Assembly (NCBI RefSeq): GCF_000685015.1
Contig: NZ_BAYA01000041.1
Coordinates: forward strand, 1-53,551
Origin: Paraburkholderia bannensis NBRC 103871
GTDB taxonomy: Bacteria > Pseudomonadota > Gammaproteobacteria > Burkholderiales > Burkholderiaceae
Length of the DNA stretch: 53,551 nucleotides
Reading direction: 5' to 3'
Shown here: positions 42,201-49,762 of the stretch, one piece after another
Position numbering within the stretch: position 1 is the first letter of the stretch
Layout of the letters: each line of letters opens with the position of its first letter
Notes under the pieces: model-generated
Database searches by the model: none
Seen by the model: the letters and a program-made list of their open reading frames with translations, nothing else
Told to the model about the DNA's origin: nothing
Made by a program: the position numbers and the translations under genes

Positions 42201-42800
42201 GCCGTGCAGGCCGAAATCGAGATATTCCTGCACGTTGGAGGGGAACAGCACCGGCAGGCCGCAGGCCTTGAAGATGTGCTCCGACTGGTGCGCGAGCGTC
42301 GAAGACTTGGCCGCATGGTCGTCGCCGGCAAGCACGAGCACGCCGCCATGACGCGACGATCCCGCCGAATTGCCGTGCTTGAAGACATCGCCGCAACGGT
42401 CGACGCCCGGGCCCTTGCCGTACCACATCGAAAACACGCCATCGTGTTTCGCCGAGGGGTACAGGTTCACCTGCTGCGAGCCCCAGACGGCGGTCGCGGC
42501 GAGGTCTTCGTTGACGCCGGGCTGAAAAACGATCTGATGCGCGGCGAGATGCTGCTTCGCCTTCCAGAGCGACTGATCGAGACCGCCCAGAGGCGAGCCG
42601 CGATAGCCTGAGATGAACCCCGCGGTATTGAGACCGGCGGCCTTGTCGCGTTCCTGCTGCAACATCGGCAGGCGAACCAGCGCCTGGATGCCGCTCATGT
42701 ACGCGCGACCGCGTTCGAGGGTGTATTTATCGTCGAGCGTGACGGAAGCGAGTGCGGCTTCAAGCGAAGCGCGCTGACCTGCGTCGAGCGGGGCATTCAT
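39204..42800 (-). CDS. Indolepyruvate ferredoxin oxidoreductase family protein (fused subunits)
   Basis: A 1198-residue fused enzyme. The N-terminal part resembles the alpha-like region (GFISGYRGSPLGGLDQ, then GKGPGVDR). The thiamine-diphosphate-binding core lies in the middle (CSGCPHNTSTNVPEG, GDGTYFHSG, and NITYKILYNDAVAMTGGQ). A Cys-rich segment near residue 640-700 (CEGCGDCSVQSNC and CNKDYSCVKGFC) likely holds iron-sulfur clusters. The gamma domain begins at LVTGVGGTGVVTIGALLG. Family members oxidise arylpyruvates to arylacetyl-CoA. The ATG at 42800 replaces an upstream start in unrelated sequence. It fits the nearby hppD and paa genes. Confidence 0.92.
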   Translation of the reverse strand: MNAPLDAGQRASLEAALASVTLDDKYTLERGRAYMSGIQALVRLPMLQQERDKAAGLNTAGFISGYRGSPLGGLDQSLWKAKQHLAAHQIVFQPGVNEDLAATAVWGSQQVNLYPSAKHDGVFSMWYGKGPGVDRCGDVFKHGNSAGSSRHGGVLVLAGDDHAAKSSTLAHQSEHIFKACGLPVLFPSNVQEYLDFGLHGWAMSRYSGLWVAMKCVTDVVESSASVEIDPYRTRIVLPEDFMMPDGGLNIRWPDPPLVQEARLLDYKWYAALAYVRANKLDRIEIDSPQARFGIMTGGKAYLDVRQALTDLGLDDETCSRIGIRLYKVGCVWPLEAQGAHAFARGLEEILVVEEKRQILEYAIKEELYNWPDAQRPRVYGKFDEKDGAGGEWSVPMGNWLLPAHYELSPAIIAKAIATRLDKLDLPSDVRARIGARIAVIEAKEKALAKPRVQVERKPWFCSGCPHNTSTNVPEGSRAMAGIGCHYMTVWMDRSTSTFSQMGGEGVAWVGQAPFTHDTHVFANLGDGTYFHSGLLAIRAAIASKANITYKILYNDAVAMTGGQPVDGVLTIPQITHQVASEGAKKIVIVTDDPDKYDGEVTAKLAPGVTIHHRDQLDAMQRELREIAGTTILIYDQTCATEKRRRRKRGTYPDPAKRVVINESVCEGCGDCSVQSNCLSVEPLDTEYGTKRQINQSTCNKDYSCVKGFCPSFVTVEGGQLRKPKSDRVANDAMPPVPTPDVPAIGRPYGVLVTGVGGTGVVTIGALLGMAAHLEAKGVTVLDVTGLAQKGGAVMSHVQIANHPADIHATRIAMGEASLVIGCDAIVTAGDDCVSRMQVGQTHVVLNSAATPTAEFIKNPQWQFPGSNTEADVRAAAGVDNVATVDANRYALALLGDAIYTNPFVLGYAWQKGWLPLTHESLTRAIELNAVQVEKNLAAFEWGRRVAHDRAAVDALAKKPAGEQNPSGAKIVSLHTPKALDALIDKRAQYLAAYQNDAYAQRYRRFIDDVRRAEAKLDRADGQQPLTEAVAKNLHKLMAYKDEYEVARLYADPAFVEKIKASFEGDWKLNFHLAPPSFAKHDDKGHLQKKQYGPRMLTAMRVLAKLKFLRGTALDPFGRTEERRHERALIGEYETLMREVIGGLSEANLPLALELATLPDAIRGYGHVKENNLKATRAKWATLLAKWRSPENGAARHAA

Positions 42801-43214
42801 TATTTGTCTTCCTCCATCCAACCAATCCGTTTTGGGATCGCCAGAACTTTCGGTGGCCGCAGCATCTTGTGAATGCGTTGGCCGGGCTCGCCATATTGGC
42901 GTCTTTTTTTCGATAGTAGCACTCGGACAAACCCGCCGCTCTGCATCATAAATGCGGCGAAATCTGACGCTTTGCAGCATTTTTTCTGACTGCGACGCCG
43001 TGCCGCGTGAAAGCCCTGTCATCCCTTTGTAACAAAGGATGTATCCGAATGGGGTGCCAGGTAACAACGTGTAAATGTTGCACTGTCAGGGAACCGGTCT
43101 TGAATATCCTGTCTAACTCCCTCACTTGAGCGAACTGCGTGGCGCCAGTCAAATATTGGGGCGCAAACGTAGATTGCTTAGTGAGAGGCAAGTCTGAAAA
43201 AAGGAGTACACAAG
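42801..43214. other. Region between the indolepyruvate oxidoreductase gene and a small secreted protein gene
   Basis: No gene is convincing in these 414 bases. At 43024-43038 is the palindrome CCTTTGT-A-ACAAAGG, a possible operator. Upstream of the small gene at 43215 the sequence AAGGAG forms a strong ribosome-binding site (43200-43205). Confidence 0.4.
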
Positions 43215-43397
43215 ATGAACAATCGACATATCCAGACCTTCCTGACGGTTTCGGCTGCGTTCTTCGCCATGAGCGCGCCCCTGCATTCGAACGCCCGCAC
43301 CCAGAGCGCGGCGAATGCAGCGACGTCGTGCGCGCAGTACACGCTGTGCGCGAAGGCTGACTCGAACCCGCTGGCGGCCTCGAAGGCCGGGCGTTAA
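43215..43397 (+). CDS. Small secreted protein with two Cys (hypothetical)
   Basis: A 60-residue protein with AAGGAG ten bases upstream. A signal peptide is visible (MNNRHIQTFL, then AAFFAMSAP), ending near NARTQ at about residue 29. The short mature part has two Cys in SCAQYTLC, which could form a disulfide in the periplasm. I do not recognise a family. It is followed by a bidirectional terminator. Confidence 0.65.
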   Translation: MNNRHIQTFLTVSAAFFAMSAPLHSNARTQSAANAATSCAQYTLCAKADSNPLAASKAGR

Positions 43398-43497
43398 GCC
43401 GTTCGATCCATGGTTTCGACGATGTGGCGCTGATCCGCGCGGCATCCCATTCACCTGAATTCGCCGTCGTAGGTGTGCGGCGCCGGATTCAAAAACT

Positions 43498-43535
43498 AAA
43501 AAGGGCGAAGATCGCGTGATCTTCGCCCTTTTTTC
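43498..43535. terminator. Bidirectional terminator between the small secreted protein gene and hppD
   Basis: AAAAAGGGCGAAGATC pairs with GATCTTCGCCCTTTTT around GCGT. It serves hppD on the minus strand and the small gene on the plus strand. Confidence 0.93.
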
Positions 43536-43558
43536 ATTCATCGCCAGTCTTCCCCGGC

Positions 43559-44656
43559 TTAAACCTTGTCTTGCACGACGCCGCGGCGGATCTGGTCAAG
43601 CTCGATCGACTCGAACAGCGCCTTGAAGTTGCCCTCGCCAAAGCCCTGATTGCCCTTGCGCTGGATGATCTCGAAGAAGATCGGGCCGATCTGGTTCTCC
43701 GTGAAGATCTGCAGCAGCAGGTCTTCGGGCAGACCGTCGATCAGGATCTTGCGCTTCTTCAGCTCGTCCAGCGGTTCGGTGTGGCCCGGGATGCGGCGGT
43801 TCACCAGCTCATAGTAGGTATCGATGGTGTCGAGCAGCGCGATCTCCGAGGCGCGCAGGCCGTCGACCGTGCCATAGATGTCGTTGGTGCCGAGCGCGAT
43901 GTGCTGGATGCCCTCGCCGTGATACGCGTCGAGGTATTCCTGGATCTGGCCAGCCGTCTCGCCGCCTTCCTCGTTGATCGGAATGCGGATCTTGCCGCAC
44001 GGCGAGGTCATTGCCTTCGACTTCACGCCCGTCACCTTGCCTTCGATATCGAAATAGCGGATTTCGCGGAAGTTGAAGAGGCGTTCGTAGAACTCCGCCC
44101 ATTCGGCCATGCGGCCGCGGTGGACGTTGTGCGTCAGGTGATCGATGTAGGTGAGACCGTGGCCGGCCGGGTTCTGGTCAGCGCCCTCGATCGGCACGAA
44201 GTCGACGTCGTAAATGCTGATGTCGCCGATGCTGCCCGGCTGCGCGCCGTTCTTGCCGCGCCAGCGGTCGACGAAATAGATCAGCGAATCGCCAATGCCC
44301 TTGATGGCCGGGATGTTCAGCTCCATCGGGCCGGTCTTGTTGTCGAAGCCCCAGGCGCCCAGGTCGAGCGCGTGCCTGTAGGCCTTGGCGGCATCCTCGA
44401 CGCGGAACGCGATCGCGCAGATCGACGGGCCATGCAGGCGCGCGAAACGCTGGGCGAACGAATCCGGCTCGCCGTTGACGATGAAGTTGATGTCGCCCTG
44501 GCGGTAGAGCGTCACGTCCTTGTGGCGATGGCGTGCGACAGCGGTGAAGCCCATGCGCTCGAACAGCTTGCCGAGTGCCTTGGGATCCGGCGCGGTGTAT
44601 TCGATGAATTCGAAACCGTCGGTGCCGACGGGATTATCCCAGGTGGATACCTGCAT
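43559..44656 (-). CDS. hppD: 4-hydroxyphenylpyruvate dioxygenase
   Basis: A 365-residue protein. The ATG at 44656 follows AGGAGA and gives the family N-terminus (MQVSTWDNPVGTDG), so it is preferred to 44701. The iron ligands are His173 in YIDHLTHN, His252 in IQHIALGTND and Glu329 in FFEIIQRKG. The enzyme converts 4-hydroxyphenylpyruvate to homogentisate in tyrosine breakdown, using iron and O2. It is divergent from an Lrp-family gene, which is likely its regulator. Confidence 0.95.
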   Translation of the reverse strand: MQVSTWDNPVGTDGFEFIEYTAPDPKALGKLFERMGFTAVARHRHKDVTLYRQGDINFIVNGEPDSFAQRFARLHGPSICAIAFRVEDAAKAYRHALDLGAWGFDNKTGPMELNIPAIKGIGDSLIYFVDRWRGKNGAQPGSIGDISIYDVDFVPIEGADQNPAGHGLTYIDHLTHNVHRGRMAEWAEFYERLFNFREIRYFDIEGKVTGVKSKAMTSPCGKIRIPINEEGGETAGQIQEYLDAYHGEGIQHIALGTNDIYGTVDGLRASEIALLDTIDTYYELVNRRIPGHTEPLDELKKRKILIDGLPEDLLLQIFTENQIGPIFFEIIQRKGNQGFGEGNFKALFESIELDQIRRGVVQDKV

Positions 44657-44800
44657 GCCTGTCTCCTGATTTGCGCTCAAGTACGTGATTTGATGCGACA
44701 AAGTGTAGCTGTGCGAGCTGGGCGAAAACTTGCGAACTTAATCGCTTGCGCGTCAATTTGAGCTATAAACTGCCTTGATCAAATCAATGGACGGCAGAAA
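44657..44800. promoter_or_regulatory. Shared control region of hppD and the Lrp-family gene
   Basis: In 144 bases lie a TACACT -10-like hexamer for hppD on the minus strand and a TATAAA hexamer (44763-44768) for the regulator. A TTGATCAA palindrome is at 44775-44782. Lrp proteins bind such AT-rich imperfect palindromes, but no exact operator can be named. Confidence 0.45.
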
Positions 44801-45301
44801 ATGGCGAGCATCGAACTGGACGCAATCGATCGGAAAATTCTGGCGATTCTTCAGGAAAATGGCCGGCTCTCAAACCAGGAGATCGCCGAGCGCGTCAATC
44901 TTTCACCCAGTCCGTGTCTGCGGCGCATCCGGCGGCTGGAGGAAAGCGGCGTGATCCGCACGTATGTCGCGCTGCTCGACGCGCAAATGCTCGGCCTGGA
45001 CTTGCTGGCTTACGTCAACGTGCGGCTGGAGAAGCGCGGGCCGACGGCGTCGGGGCGTGAAGGCGTGACGCACGCGGAGCTCTTTCGCGCGGCGGTGCAA
45101 ACCTGGCCGGAAGTGGTGGCGTGCCACGCCATGACGGGCGACATGGATTTCCTGCTGCGCGTGCAGGTGGAGGACATGGCGCACTTCTCGCGCTTCGTGC
45201 AGGATCAGTTGCTGCACCATCCGTCGGTGATCGACGTGAGGTCGAGCTTTTCGCTGCAAACCTTCAAGGAAACGACGGCGCTGCCAATTCCTCAGCAGTA
45301 G
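44801..45301 (+). CDS. Lrp/AsnC-family transcriptional regulator (probable hppD regulator)
   Basis: A 166-residue protein. The N-terminal helix-turn-helix is ELDAIDRKILAILQENGR, NQEIAERVNLSPSPCLRRIR. The C-terminal RAM effector domain includes EVVACHAMTGDMDFLLRVQV. Adjacent divergent hppD suggests it responds to an aromatic amino acid or its keto acid. Ligand is unknown. The gene ends in a short strong terminator. Confidence 0.9.
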   Translation: MASIELDAIDRKILAILQENGRLSNQEIAERVNLSPSPCLRRIRRLEESGVIRTYVALLDAQMLGLDLLAYVNVRLEKRGPTASGREGVTHAELFRAAVQTWPEVVACHAMTGDMDFLLRVQVEDMAHFSRFVQDQLLHHPSVIDVRSSFSLQTFKETTALPIPQQ

Positions 45302-45323
45302 GGAGTGCAGCAGGAAGCGCGCG

Positions 45324-45352
45324 TAAAAAAAGCGGCCGAAGCCGCTTTTTTA
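45324..45352. terminator. Bidirectional terminator between the Lrp-family gene and the GNAT gene
   Basis: AAAAAAGCGGC pairs with GCCGCTTTTTT around CGAA. Confidence 0.92.
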
Positions 45353-45384
45353 GTCATGCGCATTCAACCCAGGCCGGGCAGCAG

Positions 45385-46050
45385 TCACGCCGCGATGGCC
45401 TGCGGCAGGATCGTTTCGATCAGCTTCGAGGTCTGGCGCGCCTGGCGCTTGAGCGCATAGTCGAACACGGCGGCCTGCTCCTGGAGCATTTCCGCAATGA
45501 TGCTGCTCTGGTCGGCCGGTTCGAGCGAGAGATAAGCGTCGGCTTCGCCGTAGGCGTACTCGATCTTCATGCCCGACTTCTTGGCAATGTGCATCATCGT
45601 CGAGTTGCGCGACAGGCAATGCATGTACAGCGTGGTGACGTGCGTGTTGCGGCTGCGGATTGCGGCGCGCTCGAACAGCTTCGAGCCAATGCCCTGGCCG
45701 CGCGCGCTTTCGAGCACCGACACGCCGAACTCCGCCGTACGGCCATTGCCGTCCGCCGGCAGGTAAGCCAGATGGCCCGCGCCCACGAGTTGCAACTGGT
45801 GGTCGAACACGCCGAACACGGTGTCGCGCGTGAAGTCCATCGAGCGCACGTAGTTTTCGATCACGTGGTCGGGCGCGGCCTGGCCGAAGCGCAGCAGGCG
45901 GTCTTCGCTGTCGAGCGTGAGAAAGTGCGCGAGCAGGCGTTCGCGGTCGGCCGAGGTGAGTACGCGCACCATGGCCGGCGAATGTCCGGACGCGAGCGGA
46001 CGGGCAGATGCGAGGATCGGCTCGTTGGCTTGGGTCGAAATAGTCGTCAT
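45385..46050 (-). CDS. GNAT-family N-acetyltransferase
   Basis: A 221-residue protein. The ATG at 46050 has AGGGAGG seven bases before it. Residues 34-200 form the GNAT fold; the acetyl-CoA loop is SARGQGIGSKLFERA (Q/RxxGxG/A). A C-terminal helical extension of about 40 residues is typical of Burkholderiaceae members. The substrate may be a protein or small amine; it cannot be told. Confidence 0.85.
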   Translation of the reverse strand: MTTISTQANEPILASARPLASGHSPAMVRVLTSADRERLLAHFLTLDSEDRLLRFGQAAPDHVIENYVRSMDFTRDTVFGVFDHQLQLVGAGHLAYLPADGNGRTAEFGVSVLESARGQGIGSKLFERAAIRSRNTHVTTLYMHCLSRNSTMMHIAKKSGMKIEYAYGEADAYLSLEPADQSSIIAEMLQEQAAVFDYALKRQARQTSKLIETILPQAIAA

Positions 46051-46321
46051 GGTGGGGCCTCCCTGGAACACGAAAACGGCGCATGGATGATGCGCCGCAA
46101 AACGAATTCTAGCGGAAACCCTAAGGTCGATCTAGGGAAAACCCGGATTCCGGATTTGAGTGTTCCACCTAATTAACAAATTAGAACGCGTAACTTATTG
46201 ATTTTTATAATGTATTCGTGGTGAATAGCTTGACGCGTCAATTGTTGTGACTACACATCATGTTGCGGTGCATCAATCTGGCCCGAATTGATCGACCGCC
46301 CGGTTGATCATCGGGATCGGT
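46051..46321. promoter_or_regulatory. AT-rich control region upstream of the GNAT gene
   Basis: In a GC-rich genome, bases about 46160-46260 are notably AT-rich. They hold an inverted repeat CTAATT-AACA-AATTAG (46169-46184), a TATAAT hexamer on the plus strand (46206-46211) and the 12-base palindrome TTGACGCGTCAA (46230-46241). The GNAT promoter should lie here. No gene is visible. Confidence 0.45.
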
Positions 46322-46924
46322 TCAGGCGTTCTGCAGCCCGTGATCCATGACGTCGATCACCTGTTCGGCGAAGTCGCGGTAACCCATGCGGCCACCGGGT
46401 TTGAGCCAGGTGAACGTCCAGTTGATCATGCCGAACAGCATCATCGTCAGCGAAGTCTGGTTTTCCGCCGTCACGCGACCCGGATAGGCGCGCGCGAGCT
46501 GGCGGGTGAACGCAGCGACTACGTCGCGCTGACGGTTCAGGATGATCTCGCGCTGCGCGTCCACGAGATACTTCACGTCGTTGAGCAGGGCCACATGGCG
46601 GCTGTGCGAGGTCTCGTACTCGGCGAGAAACGCGCGGATCAGCTCGGCGAAGCATTCGCGCTCGTCCAGACCCTTGCGCTGGCTCGCGCCTTCCACCTCG
46701 GCGATGATCAGCATGAGCCGTTTGGTGTAACGGTCAAGCAGATCGAACAGGATCGCTTCCTTGCTCTCGTAGTAGTGATACAGGCGTGCCTTCGAGGTGC
46801 CGCTCGCCGCAGCGAGATCGGACATCGAGGTGCTCGGATAGCTCGTCTGTGCGAACTTGGCGGCGGCGAGTTCGAGGATCTGGTCGCGCTGGGTTTCGTG
46901 GTCGGGCGCTCGGGTGCGTGCCAT
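46322..46924 (-). CDS. TetR/AcrR-family regulator, probable PaaR
   Basis: A 200-residue protein. The N-terminal helix-turn-helix reads QILELAAAKFAQTSYPSTSM, SDLAAASGTSKARLYHYYESKE. The C-terminal ligand domain ends FGMINWTFTWLKPGGRMGY, as in paa-linked TetR regulators of beta-proteobacteria. Such PaaR proteins repress paa genes and release DNA on binding phenylacetyl-CoA. A TetR-type operator lies in the paaA promoter about 5 kb away. The DUF1835 gene separates it from paaE. Confidence 0.85.
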   Translation of the reverse strand: MARTRAPDHETQRDQILELAAAKFAQTSYPSTSMSDLAAASGTSKARLYHYYESKEAILFDLLDRYTKRLMLIIAEVEGASQRKGLDERECFAELIRAFLAEYETSHSRHVALLNDVKYLVDAQREIILNRQRDVVAAFTRQLARAYPGRVTAENQTSLTMMLFGMINWTFTWLKPGGRMGYRDFAEQVIDVMDHGLQNA

Positions 46925-46952
46925 GTTGGTTCAGCAGGGGTTCGGCAAAAGA

Positions 46953-47834
46953 TCAGCGGGAAAGGGAGAGGTGAGCCGCGGCATGCACCGGAATGGGGCG
47001 CGCGACGCGGGCGTCCTGGGCGCCGGTACGCGCGGCGCAAAGGTCGTCGCGCAGACGCAGCTCGCCCGCCGATGCGAGCTCACGCAGGCGCCAGCGCACG
47101 ACCGGCTCGGCGACCGTGAAGCCCGCGCCGGCGCGCACGAGCGCCGCGCCTAGTGTGTCGCAGGCGAGCCAGGGCGCGCCGGAATCGCTGGGCGGAGTCG
47201 CTTCGCCGAGGATGTCGAGGATCTGTGCGTCCAGGTCGGCCCAGGTGCCGCTCGTAAAGGTGTTGTCGCGCCAGCGGCGCGTCTCGCCATTGGCGAACTT
47301 CGCCTCCTGCCATTCGAGCGCGAGGCGCGTGATGCGCAGCACCGAGATCGGCGCTGCGTCCGGCACGCGCGCTTGCAGGCGCGCGGCGACTTCGTCCTGT
47401 GTGCCGGCCAGATCGGCGGGGCTCAGGCGCACTTCGTTCAGGCGTTGCGGCACGTTGCGCAGCCGGTAGCAGGCGCGGCGCAGCGTGAGCTGATCGGCAG
47501 CGTCGTGCGTGTGCCAGATCACCACGCTGGCGTTGTCGGCTTCCAGCGCCTTCAGCGCGGCGCAGTCGTCTTGCGCGAGCGTCTGCATTACCTCTTGCGC
47601 CTCCGGCGCGCCGCATTCGCCGTCCACGCGCTGCCAGAAGGCCGCGCGCTGCGCCGTGCCGGGGTTGGCTGCCTCGTCGATATCGCGCAGCGGCCCGACC
47701 GTGAGGTCGTCGGCCAGCGCAATCACGTGCGCGGCCGACTGGACGCTTGCGGGGCGTGCGGCCTCGTGGGCCTGCAAAGCCTGACGCAGCGCGGTCGCTG
47801 CCGGCTCGCCGTGGATGAGGTGGATCGTGGTCAT
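46953..47834 (-). CDS. DUF1835-domain protein
   Basis: A 293-residue protein. The N-terminal DUF1835 domain begins MTTIHLIHGEPAATALRQA and continues to VIWHTHDAADQLTLRRA, with VGPLRDID in between. The C-terminal half is a DUF3658-like helical domain with EWQEAKFANGETRRW. Neither has a known function. It lies 28 bases upstream of the paaR-like gene on the same strand, so the two are likely co-transcribed. The ATG at 47834 precedes the domain directly; the frame is open to 47924. Confidence 0.82.
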   Translation of the reverse strand: MTTIHLIHGEPAATALRQALQAHEAARPASVQSAAHVIALADDLTVGPLRDIDEAANPGTAQRAAFWQRVDGECGAPEAQEVMQTLAQDDCAALKALEADNASVVIWHTHDAADQLTLRRACYRLRNVPQRLNEVRLSPADLAGTQDEVAARLQARVPDAAPISVLRITRLALEWQEAKFANGETRRWRDNTFTSGTWADLDAQILDILGEATPPSDSGAPWLACDTLGAALVRAGAGFTVAEPVVRWRLRELASAGELRLRDDLCAARTGAQDARVARPIPVHAAAHLSLSR

Positions 47835-47925
47835 CGACAACTCGTTGCGTTCACCATGAACGCCTTGAACGACTGAATAAGTGCCAGATGCGTGCCGGGC
47901 ATACAGGCGACACGCAAGCGACAAA

Positions 47926-47980
47926 AAGGGCCGCCCGCACCGATGCAGCGCTGCGCTGCACCACTGACGGGCGGCCCCTA
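47926..47980 (-). terminator. Compound terminator after the paa operon
   Basis: On the minus strand GGGGCCGCCCG pairs with CGGGCGGCCC, followed by TTTTT. The loop holds an inner stem made from TGCAGCGCAGCGCTGCA. Confidence 0.85.
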
Positions 47981-48076
47981 GTGTAAGCGGATCGCCGGAG
48001 CGCCGAAAGCGTGCTGTTGCTCTAAGGTCTATTCGTCCTACATCGTCGAAGGCGAATCAACCCGCACGCGAGCCGC

Positions 48077-49165
48077 TTATCGTTCGTCGAAACTCACCAC
48101 GACGCGCTCGCTGGCGGGATGGCACTGGCAGGTCAGCACGAAGCCGTCCTTCACTTCCTGCTCCTCCAGCGTGTAGTTCTTGTCCATCTTCACTTTGCCT
48201 TCGAGCACCTTCGCGCGGCAGGTGCAGCACACGCCGCCCTTGCACGCGTACGGCAGCGCAAGACCCGCCTTCAGGCCGACGTCGAGCAGGCTCACGCCCG
48301 CGTAGGGCAGGCGCAGCTTGCGCTTTTTGCCGTCGATGACGATTTCCAGGTCGGCGGCCGGCGTGCTTTCGGTGATCTCGACCACGGGCACGCCCGCCTG
48401 CGGCAGCGGCGAGCCGAAGCGCTCGACGTGCACCTTCTGCTGCGCCACGCCTGCGTCCTTGAGCGCGGCTTCGGCGGCGTCCATCATCGGGCCGGGGCCG
48501 CAGATAAAGGCTTCGTCGATTTCCTCGGCGGGCAGCAGCGATTCGATGAAGGCCGCGCACTTCTCCTGATCGAGCACGCCGTTGAACAGCTCCACGTCCT
48601 GCAGGTCGTCGGACAGCACGTGATAGAGGCGGAAGCGATCCATGAAGCGGTTCTTCAGGTCTTCCAGTTCCTCGGCGAACATGATCGCGTCCACGCTGCG
48701 GTTGCCGTAGACGAGCGTAAAGGCGCTGCGCGACTCCGTTTCGAGCGTGGTCTTGATGATCGCCAGCACCGGCGTAATGCCCGAGCCGCCGGAGAACGCC
48801 ACGTAATGCTTGCCGTGCTCCGCGTTCAGGTGCGTGAAGAAGCGCCCATCGGGCGTCATCACGTCGATTTCGTGGCCAGGCGCGAGCTGGTCGAAGGCAA
48901 AGTTCGAGAAGCGCCCGCCGCGCACGCGTTTGATGCCGATGCGCAGTTCGCCGTCACGGTCGTAGTCGGTCACGCCGACGCAGATCGAGTACGAGCGGCG
49001 GGTTTCCTCGCCGTCGATATGGGTCTTGAGCGTGACGAACTGCCCTTGCGTGAAGCGATACGCGTCGCGCAGCTCGGGGGGAACGTCGAAGGCGACGGAG
49101 ACCGCGTCCGCGGTTTCGGGCCGCACTTCGCGGATGCGCAGCGAATGGAATTGCGGAGTGGCCAT
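48077..49165 (-). CDS. paaE: 1,2-phenylacetyl-CoA epoxidase subunit PaaE (reductase)
   Basis: A 362-residue protein. The FAD domain is near the N-terminus (RRSYSICVG), then the NAD(P)H domain (FSGGSGITPVLAIIK, CGPGPMMDAAE). A plant-type [2Fe-2S] ferredoxin domain closes it, with CKGGVCCTCRAKV and a later Cys in LTCQCHPASE. It passes electrons from NADPH to the diiron PaaA. Its ATG lies one base after the stop of paaD, so the two are coupled. It is the last gene of paaABCDE. Confidence 0.95.
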   Translation of the reverse strand: MATPQFHSLRIREVRPETADAVSVAFDVPPELRDAYRFTQGQFVTLKTHIDGEETRRSYSICVGVTDYDRDGELRIGIKRVRGGRFSNFAFDQLAPGHEIDVMTPDGRFFTHLNAEHGKHYVAFSGGSGITPVLAIIKTTLETESRSAFTLVYGNRSVDAIMFAEELEDLKNRFMDRFRLYHVLSDDLQDVELFNGVLDQEKCAAFIESLLPAEEIDEAFICGPGPMMDAAEAALKDAGVAQQKVHVERFGSPLPQAGVPVVEITESTPAADLEIVIDGKKRKLRLPYAGVSLLDVGLKAGLALPYACKGGVCCTCRAKVLEGKVKMDKNYTLEEQEVKDGFVLTCQCHPASERVVVSFDER

Positions 49166-49166
49166 G

Positions 49167-49697
49167 TCAGTAGGGTTTGAAGTAGTCGAAGGGTTCGCGG
49201 CAGTCGATGCAGCGGTAGAGCGCCTTGCACGCGGTCGAGCCGAATTGCGCGAGCCGCTCGGTGTGCTTCGAGCCGCAGCGCGGGCAGGTGGGCGCGGGCA
49301 GCTTCGGCATGAAGGTGATGGTTTTTTCGCTTGCGCCGGGCGCAGCGCCGCTGCCGCAGTTGCCGGTTGGCGGCGCGATGCCATAGGCGCGCAGCTTTTC
49401 GCGCGCTTCGTCGGTGATCCAGTCGGTAGTCCAGGCAGGGGCGAGCGTCGTCACGATGCGGTGCGGCGCGATCTGCGCGGCGTCGAGCGCGTGCGCGACA
49501 TCTTCGGCGATCTGCGACATCGCCGGGCAGCCCGAATAGGTCGGCGTGATGACCACTTCGAGCTGGCCGTCGTCGGCGCGGCGTACGTCGCGCAGAATGC
49601 CCAGCTCGCGGATCGATACGACCGGAATCTCCGGATCGGGCACCGATTCGAGGACTTGCCAGGCGCGTTCGAGAGTGTGATCGGCGCTCGCTTGCAT
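49167..49697 (-). CDS. paaD: Phenylacetate-CoA oxygenase subunit PaaD (iron-sulfur cluster assembly type)
   Basis: A 176-residue protein. The N-terminal MIP18-like domain has VPDPEIPVVSIRELGI and TPTYSGCPAM. A C-terminal zinc-ribbon-like part has CPRC and CIDC pairs and ends FDYFKPY. It is needed to assemble an iron-sulfur or diiron centre of the epoxidase, not for catalysis. A 65-base spacer to paaC contains a triple 10-base repeat. Confidence 0.95.
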   Translation of the reverse strand: MQASADHTLERAWQVLESVPDPEIPVVSIRELGILRDVRRADDGQLEVVITPTYSGCPAMSQIAEDVAHALDAAQIAPHRIVTTLAPAWTTDWITDEAREKLRAYGIAPPTGNCGSGAAPGASEKTITFMPKLPAPTCPRCGSKHTERLAQFGSTACKALYRCIDCREPFDYFKPY

Positions 49698-49720
49698 CGT
49701 CGTGACTTCCTTTTCCTGTG

Positions 49721-49750
49721 CGTACCTGTGCGTGCCTGTACGTACCTGTC
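49721..49750. repeat. Three tandem 10-base repeats between paaC and paaD
   Basis: CGTACCTGTG (49721), CGTGCCTGTA (49731) and CGTACCTGTC (49741) follow one another without a gap. They lie just upstream of the paaD ribosome-binding region. Confidence 0.7.
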
Positions 49751-49762
49751 CCAGGCCCGCGC

